Below the pieces are notes generated by a model. It worked only from the letters and a program-made list of their open reading frames with translations, was not told the origin of the DNA and searched no databases. From Welwitschia mirabilis (Eukaryota > Gnetophyta > Gnetopsida > Welwitschiales), in assembly GCA_051453625.1 (NCBI GenBank), contig JBOZIK010000001.1, positions 211,004,648 through 211,068,647 on the forward strand: a stretch of DNA of 64,000 nt, written 5' to 3'. A program made the translations under genes and the position numbers. Of the stretch, positions 49,551 to 61,500 are shown piece after piece (the first letter of the stretch is position 1; each line of letters starts with the position of its first letter).

Positions 49551-52500
49551 GTAAGTTGTATTGATATTTTATAAGTATTTGTGCGCCTGGATTGTTAATT
49601 TTTGGAGCCTAGAAATGTGTTTTGAAATGGAAATAGGATCTAACGGTGGTGTATGGTCATTTAAACCTTTGCTTGTGGATTTTTGTGCTCATCTCCTTTG
49701 TTTCTGGAAACTTTACCATGTTATTGAGTGGGTAACGAAAGATACCAGATTGAAGGTTTCCGTACAGTAAAAGCGATTCGCTTTTCTGAAAATCCTATAG
49801 AAAGAGTTTCTGAATTGTGTCTGTCATCGAATTGCAAACTTTAGAGTGAAACGCGCAGGGTGAATGTCAAAATGTAATACTAAATACATATTTACTATAG
49901 ATTTGAATATCTTTGTGAGTCCGAGATTACATCGAGTACGACGAAGTTGATTTAACTTCAAGCTGCCATAGACTGATTTTTTTTATAAAAGAAATTTGAG
50001 GATTAACCACGTTATTAAAAACATTAAAATATATCTAAATAATAAACTTCTTTCTTACAGAGAACGAAAATTGGTCAGATATATGTTTGTAACCGGGGAA
50101 AATTCTAGAAAAGACCCTTCTTTAAACATGATCTTTCGCGGATTCCTCATTATAACATCTCAGTAGTGTAGAGCGGGGACCACAGTCATCTCTCTTGATT
50201 TCCATGTCGTTGTTGGATGCAAACGAGTGTAGTTTCTGCCTGAATGGTATATTTTTGTAGTTTGAAACGCGTGAAATGCAATCACAAACGCAAACACGTG
50301 AAATGTTTTTAGGGATTCTTAGGAATTATAAACAATTTCCTCACAGTCATCTCTCTTGATTTCCATGTCGTCGTTGGATGCAAACAAGTGTAATTTCTGC
50401 CTGAATGGTATATTTTCGTAGTTTGAAACGCGTGAAATGCAATCACAAACGCAAACACGTGAAATGTATTTAGGGATTCTTGGGAATTATAAACAATTTC
50501 CTGAACTTTACTCCACGTTGGGGTTTAATGCCTACGAGAAAAATGGGTTATGGTTAAAGCTGTAACACCAGATAGTATGTTAGATTCAAGTAAGGATTTC
50601 CATTTGGTTTAAATTTATGTCCCTCAAAATATAAACTGCAGCTTTGTAACCAAAACCATCCTTACGTTCAAAGTTATTTGCTTAAGTGCAGTTGATTTAT
50701 ATGAAACTTAATTGTAACAAAATTATAATTGTGTATTAGTTTTTCATTTCTTCAGGCAACATCTGTCAGTGTCTATTTCAAAATATATGAAAGTTATATG
50801 CAAAACTTCTGCCATTCTTGTGTTAGTATGAACAATGTTATAACTCAGAAATGCTCCAAAATGAAGATTTTTGGCTGCTGCAATTTAGTAAATGTGGACG
50901 TTGCATCTGCAAGAACTTCTTAACAATTTTGCACCTTTCCTTTGAAATGTGCATTTGCATTTGTTGTTAGCCTTTTTGGTGCTTGGCTGTCTTCCAAAGC
51001 TGGTAACACATCTAGTGCCCCTAGAGGATTGTATTGCCAGAAAACTGTTTGTTTTGGAATTAGGTGTGAAATGAGTGTGACAAAATCTGTATTGATTATA
51101 CGGATGTTTACTTTTATGGGAGTCACATTTTTCATGTGCTTTTTTGAAAGAATATTTTATTAAAGGTAGACGTTGTTACAAGAGAACTATAGATCTGGAC
51201 ATGAAAATTGTAGCATCTTAAATCTCTGAGTTTAGATCTAGAATTTCAGATTCTCTTGATTTGCACTGCATTAACGCGTAAACATCTATGAAATACCTTT
51301 TAGATTCTCCTGTCCACTATTCAGTCCATTTATTCATATAGATTCTTGAACACATTCAAATCCTAACACCAATTTGAATAACTTTACCAAATCTCTGCAA
51401 AAATTCTAATCACGGCACCCTGCCCAACTTTAAGAGATTCATTTTTTGATTGAGTAGTTTTAAGACACAGTTTAGGGGTCCTTAACCCTACCCTGACTTT
51501 CTGTATCATCAATTAGATTATAACTTTCCTGATTAGCTGCGCTGTTGTTACTGTAAAAATAACAAAGCGGATGATACAAAAACAAGCAAAACAAGAGAAC
51601 ATAGAGATATAAGACATTTGTTTCCTTTCTAGCCTGCATCCTGGGGAAAACAGTGTAGAGCTCTTGTCTTGTTTAACCAAAAGAGAGTACAAACAAGGCA
51701 AGAAAATCTTGAGGCTAGAATGAATAAAGTCCTATTGCATTTCTTTTTTTCAAGAGAAAACAATGGAGACACTAAAAACAATTCATGGTTCTAACATATG
51801 TTTATAAAGTTAATATAACTCCTAAGAAAAAGGGTAGTCCAAATGCGTTTTTATACCTAACTAGATCTCACAAGATAAAGGTTATTTCAATAAAGAATGG
51901 TATGATTTAAAAGAAATTTGTCTTCACATTGAACAATATTCAACTTTCAATGGCTCCAAACGGGATTCTCTTTTTCAATATGCATAGAGAATATCTCTAA
52001 ATTTTATGACAACATGATTGATGTTTTTGACTCACAGCTACTCGAGTAAAAAGATCAACAAGGTTTGCTCAAATGTGAGCCTAAGGAACACTTATCTTCT
52101 TCTTTTGTATTGCTTCTCTAACAGGAGGATATTTGTCAATGAGTTGTCTTGTACAAGCATGATAATTTGCATCATTTGCCACCTATCAATTGAATGGCAC
52201 TCTGACAATCATATCAGAATCTATTGTTGATTTAATCTAAACTGTCCAAGATTATAGTACAACCAAATTATTTCCTTGATTTTCTTTATCAAAGGTATAT
52301 ATTCTTATCTTTCTAGTCGACAAAGTAAGATTTGATTATTTGTGAAAGATCTTGCTAAGAACACTCCATCCTAGTATGGAAACGTAGCTTGCGGTGGGGT
52401 TTGCATTACCCCTACAAGTAAACATCGTTAGCATATACAGAAGCTGAATGTGACCAAGCTACATTCAATGAAACATAAGCGTAGATTCTGAGTGCCTTGT

Positions 52501-55500
52501 AAATACTGTAGTATCTATTGAATTACTTCTCAATGCGTAAATCCAAGATTAGTCATGTAGCAAGAAATGACTGCATAAGAATTATTAGTTCTAGTACGCA
52601 ATTTGGCAAGGTGAAGCTCATAATAGTTGAAATCTTAAGGGTATTCTCCATTCTTTTCTGCTCTCTCTATTTTTGGGACAATCCTAACTAGATAACTAGA
52701 AATTACATGCCAGTGGTGTTTTAACAAGAGTATATTCTGTTATATTAATTTGCTTTAAAAACTTCCCAATATATGTGGACAGACTAAGCAATAACTTTCC
52801 ACATGATCTGCCTCCATTAGCTCCAAAATCTGTTGAGTATAGTCTGTTGGCATGGAGTTATATTTTTCTTCTTGACCATGTTCTTATGTTCCTTTTATGT
52901 TTTAATGTTGACTATAAAAGGTGTTGTCTCTTTGTAATGTTATAAAGTTATTTTGTATGATGCGCAAAAGGGGGTAAAGCAAATTTTAGGGCTGTAACAC
53001 TAATTTGAGTCTCTAAAAGGAGGGCTTGTGTTGAAGGAAGGGTATGCATTTTGCTGAGATTGATTGTATGCCTTGCTGTAATTGTTGAGGATGACTTGTG
53101 TTGTTCTATTTGTTAGCTATCAAGAGCTCTGCATTGTCTTGAGGATGTACAGTAGAAAGGGCTTGAACCTCATTAATCTTATGTTTTCCATTTGTTGTAT
53201 TATTTGAAATGAGGTTTTTCTAAGTTCAGGCAGATGTGGAAAATCATGAATAATCAATTTTCTGTTGTCATCCTTTTCTAGTACCACTGTGCCAGTCCCT
53301 TTAATTTCACATTGATGATCATCTCCTATCTAAACATAATTATCTAAACCTTTTGTACAGAAGCCTAACATTGAAACTTCTGGAGTTACATGAAAGAATG
53401 TAGAATTCAGACATTACGAAAAGAGTATTGTGAGACAGTTAGATGATTAAATCAGGCTAATAGAAGAATAGCTACTTCTCTTTCCACATTAAGGCCCCAT
53501 TGATTGCTATGATCATGCTGATTATTATTGCTATTGGTATTATTGTTTTCATGTCCCTTCTCTTTATGCTTTCTTTTCAGACTCCAACAGTCCTTGTGCA
53601 AGTGAGCCTTTTCCTTACAATGGCTACAATGAATAACTTTATGAATACATTTTTCCATGCTTTTGTTGTTCCATGTCTCTCTTTTCTGTTTTGCTAATGT
53701 CCTTTATCTGTAGCAATAGATTTTCCTGATGGCTTACCAATGTTCCTCTTAACAGCATCCAAGGACTTGGAAATAATTGTTTTCAAGCTGGGAATAGAAG
53801 TAGGAGTTATGAGCATAGTCCGAACACTCTTTCATGCGTCAGGTATGAAACTCAGAATCATAATGATTCTTGGACTCTTTGGAAACCTCACCTACAAATC
53901 ATCTAGTTATGTAAATAAGCCATTCATCTCATCTAAACAAGATTGTAGAGTTGAACCTGCTTTATCTTCATTTAAAAAACCCTCTTTAGTAAGTAGAGTT
54001 GATTCATGCCCCTGGGCTAATGATATCATTGGTTGACTATTCAATCAGTCAAAAATGGTTCATCAAAGACAGAGTCTTCCCATGGAGCTTGGCCCGATCT
54101 ACACTAAACATGACTGAATGCTTAGCTTTCACTTTAGTTTCAAACGTGAGATATCAAACATGAAGCCAAATTCTGTTTTTGAATCCTTTGTAAGACCCTT
54201 ATTTCATGTTGTATACTATGTTAAAAGTGGTTATTCTGTAAAACCCCATTGAGGGGAAATCTTTTTTTATGCTGTAAACTAGTCTTCTCTTAACATTTTT
54301 AGAGGGTCATGGTGCATGAGCCCTTTAGGATTTTGGTTTTTTTATATCCAGACTTCAGTATTTACTATTTATGAGCAATCTTATATGTTTGTATAGGTGC
54401 ATTGATAAATGCTTGTTTGAGCCTTTGAGGTGTTGTGTTTGTGGCTTGTATTTCGCTCTTAGAAGATTAAATCTGAGAGCTTTACAAATGCTTTTTATGG
54501 ACATAGCCTAGAAAGACACCTTTCACTTTTTCTTTTCCTAACATTTAGAATCTTGCTATGTTGTTGTGAGCAAAGGTTCCCACTCCTCCCATATTTAGGA
54601 ATTATTTGCTCTATGTTGAAAATCAGGAGCAAACAGGTAGAGAGAAGAAGAGAAGAGAAGGGAGAATTTACAAAGGTTGTGTGTTGCTTTTCTTAGTTTA
54701 CACACAACTGTATTTACTTTGGAAGTGATGACACAAGAGAGGAAATTGCTAAATATTGCTTCTAATAATCAGCTCGTATAATTAGATAGGCAAATCCCAA
54801 ATCAGCTCATAAATCACTGATCAAATCCCCTAAATCTCTCGACAATCAAATCTCTTAAATTTCTCATCAATTATATCCCTTAAATTTCTCAACACTTCCC
54901 CTCAAGATGGAGTGTAGATGTCTATCATGCTCATCTTGGATACAAAGAATGAAATGCTTTACCGTTAAGGTCTTTTGTAAATACATCAGCAAGCTGCTTA
55001 GTAGATTTAACAGATGGGATGCACACAAGGCCTTCATTCAGCTTTTCCTTGATGAAATTAGGGTCTATCTGAATATGATTTCTCCTTGCATGTTGTACAG
55101 GATTGTGAGGAATATTAATGGCAGCCTTATTACACAATATAGTAAAAGTGATCTGCTGTCTGCAAGTCTCAATTCATTCATGAATTTCTTAAGCCACAAA
55201 AGTTCACAAATTCCATGAGCCGTGGCTCTATATTTTGCTTCTGCACTTGACCTGGCTACTACTTGTTGCTTCTTGCTTCGCCAAGTAACTAGACTTCCTC
55301 CAACAAAGGTACAGAAACCAGAAGTAGATCTTCTATCATCAGCAGAGCCAGCCCAATCAGCACCTGCAAAAGCTTCAATCTGCAGATTATTATTGTTTGA
55401 GAACAATAAACCTTTTCTTGGTGGGTATTTCAAATACCAGGCAGGATGGGCTGTATCTGGATGGGCTATATCTGGGTGAGTATGAAAGAGATAAAGTAGT

Positions 55501-58500
55501 CTTCCAACCAGGCATTGATATCTCTTCTTGTCAACCTTATCACCATCACCATTTCTGAGAGGATGATTTGTTTCAACTGGAGTTTCTGCTGGTCGACAAA
55601 GCTAACAAACTGGTTTCTTCAAGCCAATCCAGGACAGACTTCCTTTAAGAAACAAAGATGCCTTTTTCAGATCGAGCAACTTCAATTCCCAAAAATTATT
55701 GCAGTTTGCTTAAGTCTTTAATTTCGAATTCTGTGGCAAGAAAAGTTTTCAAACATGCTATTTCCTTTGGTAATTGCTTGTCACAACTATGTCATCTACA
55801 TATGCAATGAGGATAGTAGTAGAGTCACTGGTATGTTTGATGAACATAGTATGATCTGCCTTACTTTGATGGAAGCCAAAGTGCAACATAGCCTTATTAA
55901 TTCTGCCAAACCATGCTCTTGGGGAATGCTTGAGAACATATAAAGCTTTCTTAAGTTTGCAAATTTTGCCTTTTGCCTTTTGACTAGAAAATCGTGGATG
56001 CACTTCCATATACACTTCCTTCTCTAAGTCTCCGTGAAGAAACGCGTTCTTCACATCCAGTTGCTGTAAGTGAAGAAAAGCGTTCTTCACATCCAGTTGC
56101 TGTAAGTCCTGGCCTAAGTTAGCAGCACATGACAAAAGGACTTGGATGGAGTTCATTTTAGCCCCTGGAGCAAAAGTCTCTTGATAATCAACTCCATNNN
56201 NNNNNNNNNNNNNNNNNNNNNNNNNNNNNNNNNNNNNNNNNNNNNNNNNNNNNNNNNNNNNNNNNNNNNNNNNNNNNNNNNNNNNNNNNNNNNNNNNNNN
56301 NNNNNNNNNNNNNNNNNNNNNNAGTTCCAAGTATTGTTCTTGGGTAGGGCTTTCATCTCTTCTACGATGGCTTCCTTTCCACTTAGGATCAACAAATGCT
56401 TCCTTCCAGTTGTGGGGAACAGAAATAGAAGGCAAAGAAGAAACAAAGAATTTATAGGATGGATTACGGGAATCATATGAAACAAAGTGAGATATGGGGT
56501 GTTGAGTACAAGTTCTAATGCCTTTTCTAAGAGCAATAGGAGGATTAAGATGATTAGCGATAATACTGGAAAGAGCTGGTTTTGTTGATAACTCTTGACC
56601 AGATGAGGTTTGTGGAATGGCCTCACCTAACTGCTTCCTTTTGGTATAAACTTTCACGTTACCATTCCCTCCAACCTCTTCCTTCTTATCCTCTTGGTTC
56701 TCTTTTTTGTCACCTTTTGCCTATCTAGCATAGAGATCCATGAAGAACAAGATTCAGATGTAGATGGCTCTTCCATATTACCTGTACTCTTCTCCTGAAC
56801 AGATGACATCAAAAAATAAGTCCCTCATTCTCTAAAGGTAACATCCATACTGACAAACACTTTTCGAGTAGGTGGGTGATAGCACCTGTAACGCTTTTGG
56901 GTAGCTGAGTATCCGAGGAAGACACATTCCAAGGCTTGAGAATCTAGTTTGCTGATGTTTGGATGGTGAGCATGAACAAACCATACACATCCAGAAATCC
57001 TTGGGGTGACAACAAAAGAAGTTGTGCATTGCAAACATTCCACAGGAGTTTTGAAATCCAATGTTTTAAGTGGCATAAGGTTGATAAGATATGCTGTAGT
57101 GAGGACTGCATCTCCCTAAACATTTCAGGAACATTCATTGAAAACATAAGGGAACGAGGTGTTTCCAAAAGATGACGATTTTTGTTCTTCCCTATGCCAT
57201 TTTGTGCAAGTGTGTTCACACTACTTGTCTGGTTAGTAATACCATGTTCTGCAAGATAATTCTGTAATGCACTAGCCGTGTACTCTGTTCCCTTGTCTGA
57301 TCTCAGAACTCTGGTTGTAGCATCAGCTACCATTTTATGGAACTTCTCAATACAAGTGTGAACTCCATTTTTGGTGTGCATAAGAAATACCCAAGTGGCA
57401 TAACTGAAACAATTAATAAAAGCAACAAACCAATGATGACCAGATAAAGATGTAATTCTGTTTGGTCCCCACACATCACAGAATGAACAACCAAAAAAGG
57501 ATTGGAACTTTTATTATTGCTACTTGAATAAGAAGCATGAGTATGTTTTGCAATTTCACACATCACAAAAAAGTTTAGATAAATCACATTTTCTAAATAC
57601 ATCAGGAGACATTTTCTTCGAAACATAAAAGGACGAATCTCCTAGGCGCTGGTGTTCTTGAAGAATCTGTTGACTATCTCCTACAGAGGGACTTGACTGC
57701 AAAACATGGCCAACAAACTTGAAGGCAATTGAACAGTACCTTGTTGCGGTAGGTATAGGCCATCACACACCTTACCATAGCCAATTGTTCTCCACGTCCC
57801 TAGTTCCTGAAAAAATAGAAGGTGGGAAAGAAAGTCACATACCAGTTTAGTTCCTTGGTTATTACACAAATAGATAAAAGACTTTGGGAAAAAGCTAGGA
57901 ACATGTGGCATGGATGGAAGGTTTAAATGTGGGGTGCACTGAATGGAACCTTTTCCAGAAATTGAAGAATAAGAACCACTAGCTATAGGGACTTTGTCTT
58001 TTCCTGAACAAGGAGTATAAGAAGAAAAAAGTTTTGAAGAACTAGTTATATGTTCAGAAGCTTCAGTGTCAATAACCAAAGGCTCAGAATTATTGGAAGA
58101 AGAAGAAGCGAGGAAAGCATTTTCTGATATACTTGAGTGGGCAGAATTTGAACAAGGCATGACAGAGGATGTAGAAGCATCTAACCTAGACACAAGCTAC
58201 TTGAGAATTTGTACCTCTTCCTTGGGAACATGAAGTGAATCTGAATTGGCATTTGAAAGAGATTCAGCAGTCTCTGAAAGAAGGGCCTCTGATCAAGGAG
58301 GTCCCATGCGCTTTCCTTCTCATCCCCTTGCTGGTCATCCATGCAGTTTCCAGCAATTCTCCCTTGTATCTCTTGGCTTTCCACAATGGTTGCATTTGAG
58401 TTGATCTTTGTCCACTGACTCTTTGGTTTTTTGTGTAGGATTTGCAGCTAGGGCTGTCCTTTCTTGTGTGTTACTGAAATTGCAAAAATTGCACAGAAAA

Positions 58501-61500
58501 TCAGATAAAGGTTGCTTTGGTACTATTTTGAAAATCAAGAGCAAGCAGATAGAGAGAAGAACAGAACAGAAGGAATAATTTAGACAGTTTGTGTGTCACT
58601 TTTCTTAGGTCACGCACACCTGTATTTATTTTGGAAGTAATTTTACAAGAAAGGAGACTGCTAAATATTGCTTCTAATAATCAGCGCATATAATCAGATA
58701 GGCAAATCCCATAAAATCAGCTCACCAATCACTGATCAAATGCCTTAAATCTCTCAATACGCAAATCCCTTAAATTTCGCATCAATCAGTTCCCTTAAAT
58801 TTCTCAACACTTACTATAGGAATTCTTTGCAAAATTGAATTTAATCATAAGTTAAAACCAAGCAAAGAAAGTATAAGTAAAAGCATAACCAAAATTTTTA
58901 GGCTGTTCAGATGATGCAATGTGCAACCCTAGTCCACTCTTGCACCTCAAGTCAATGTGGCTTGGGTTGCATTTAATTATCTCTGAATGATTTTGAGGCT
59001 TTTGAACGGCCTTCTACAACCATGAATTTTGAGGCCAAATTCATAAAACCTTCAAGCAGCAACTTGATGAATGGTCTATGTGCCTAGAAGAACTGCTTCA
59101 TTCTTTTAAAGACAGAAGAATGCATTGGATAGCTGATGCGATAGTTTAGATCATTTACAATGTGCAACCCTAGTCCACTCTTCCACCTGAAGTCAATGTG
59201 GCTTGGGTTGCATTTAATTATCTCTGAATGATATCGAGGCTTTTGAATGGTCTTCTACAACCATGAATTTTGAGATCAAATTCATAAAGCCTTCAAGCAG
59301 CAGCTCGATGAATGGTCTATGTGCCTAGGAGAACTGCTTCATTCCTTTAAAGACAGAAGAATGCGTTGGATAGCTGATACAATAGTTTAGATCATTTACA
59401 ATAAGAAAGCTAATAGGGAGACTTAGAAAATGAGAATCGGTGTCATGGTTGAGCAAGAGAGTAAAAATGATTGATTCGTAATCATTTACGTACACTGGAG
59501 AAAAGCCCTGCCCTCTTTAAAACTGAGCTCTACTGATGTTTTAACAGAATCTTTAAGATCCTGGATTGAATTCCTGTTACAATTTTCAACCAGTTTAAAA
59601 AAATTGACTATAGAGTCTTATCAGGCTGTCCACATATCCTATTTGGTTGACCTGAGGACACTTGGTTTAAGAGTCTGAACATTTTGAACAGACTGTTAAC
59701 CTGCAGTGAAAATTTGATCGACTCAGAAGCATTGGAATTAGACAGGTTTGAAACTGCACATGCGGTTGTTCACGTTGTATCTTGGTAAACTTGATATCAT
59801 CCCAAAAGGCACACAAGTTGACTGGATGTGAATATGTCTTAAAAAAATAAAATATTTGATACACTAGTGACCCTGGCAAGTGCATTGTGGCTTCCCATTA
59901 TTAACTTGGCGAACCAAAAAAAGAAAGGAAAATAAAAAAAAATATTGACAGATACATCCTTTATCAACGATTAAGTATCCATTGATAGCCAAGTATTCAG
60001 AAGGATATCAGCAGCATTAAATAGATCGCCCTCAGCACTGGCAGTTACACTTATCTATTTTTTGTTGATTATATTTTGTTTTTGGCTTTGAATTCATATA
60101 TGCTTGTCAATGCATCCTTTCTGTAATCATGATTGAATTGAAAGCTGTGTATATCTGTAAAAGCTTTTTATCTGCTCGGCCACGTTTTTCATACCTGCTT
60201 TCTAAGAAGCTATTTGATTTATAATTTGATCAACCTTCTAAGGCATTTTTCATGTTCGATTGAACACATGATATTCAAACTATTTTTCACTCTGTATGGT
60301 GACATTTATTTTAGACTTTACTCTTGCATGCTTTGTTTTTGTTTATCACATATCTGCAACCAATCTTGTAATACAGTAGCATATCTATTTTGATTGCTCA
60401 CATTCCATGTTTGCTGTTAGAATATGTAATAGGTATTGTGGAATCACATTTGTGCTTGTGTGTTCATTGATTGCGATTGTGATTTGTGGTGATGAAAGCT
60501 TCGATTTGTCATTTCACAGCATTCTGAGGTGAATTTTCAAACTGTGTTTTGCATTTGTTTTCACTCTGAAATTCATAAAAAGCCCACGTTACATCGATAA
60601 GATGTAAAAAGGTTTTCTAAACCTCTAATTGAGTTTTATAATTTTATTATGTGTTCGTGGCTGTAAATTGACACTGATTTGTGCAAATTACCAGATCTTT
60701 GTATTAGTATGTGTATTCATGTATAACTGTTTTTACTCTTTTGGTTTTGCAATAATTTTATTTTGATAATTCTATAATGTTCAAAATAGAGTTGGAGGTG
60801 TCAAGAAGCATAAAACTTGATGATATTATTTATTGACATGATATGAGACTTTGCCACTTAGTTAATATTACTTATGCTGATTTATCTAAATGGTTCTCTA
60901 CAAACTAAATATTGATTATAATAAAAACTCATTTTCTAAATTTTCGTGATCACATAACAAGAAATACTTCCAAAGCAATACAAAGAAACATGAATCTGAG
61001 GTTATCCAGCCATGTGATGGACTATTATACAAAAATTTGAGACAACGATCTGTAGTATGATGGTCTGATATATTTTTTATGATGATTTGTATTGGTTCAG
61101 AAAGGTGANNNNNNNNNNNNNNNNNNNNNNNNNNNNNNNNNNNNNNNNNNNNNNNNNNNNNNNNNNNNNNNNNNNNNNNNNNNNNNNNNNNNNNNNNNNN
61201 NNNNNNNNNNNNNNNNNNNNNNNNNNNNNNNNNNNNNNNNNNNNNNNNNNNNNNNNNNNNNNNNNNNNNNNNNNNNNNNNNNNNNNNNNNNNNNNNNNNN
61301 NNNNNNNNNNNNNNNNNNNNNNNNNNNNNNNNNNNNNNNNNNNNNNNNNNNNNNNNNNNNNNNNNNNNNNNNNNNNNNNNNNNNNNNNNNNNNNNNNNNN
61401 NNNNNNNNNNNNNNNNNNNNNNNNNNNNNNNNNNNNNNNNNNNNNNNNNNNNNNNNNNNNNNNNNNNNNNNNNNNNNNNNNNNNNNNNNNNNNNNNNNNN

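Larger units (their letters stand above)
54614..58809 (-). mobile_element. Ty1/copia retrotransposon in intron 1 of the CLPTM1-family gene
   Basis: LTRs at 54,614-54,894 and 58,526-58,809, minus strand. The 5' LTR is at the high end. Order on the minus strand: 5' LTR, degenerate Met-tRNA primer site (58,525-58,514), short gag end with a zinc knuckle, protease, integrase, RT, RNase H, polypurine tract, 3' LTR. Total length is 4.2 kb, shorter than the usual 4.8-5 kb because most of gag is missing. Frames are broken in several places. No clean 5-bp target duplication is visible (CTCTA and CTTAC). Confidence 0.92.

Noticed and set aside
50729-51163. Open frames in intron 1 (50,729-50,923 and 50,942-51,163), one with several Cys residues
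   Set aside because: They match no family, have no splice continuity with the CLPTM1 exons and lie in the intron; chance frames in AT-rich DNA explain them.
50181-59398. Intron 1 duplications considered as transposon LTRs or terminal repeats
   Set aside because: In each pair the copies are directly adjacent with no internal region, so they are simple tandem duplications.
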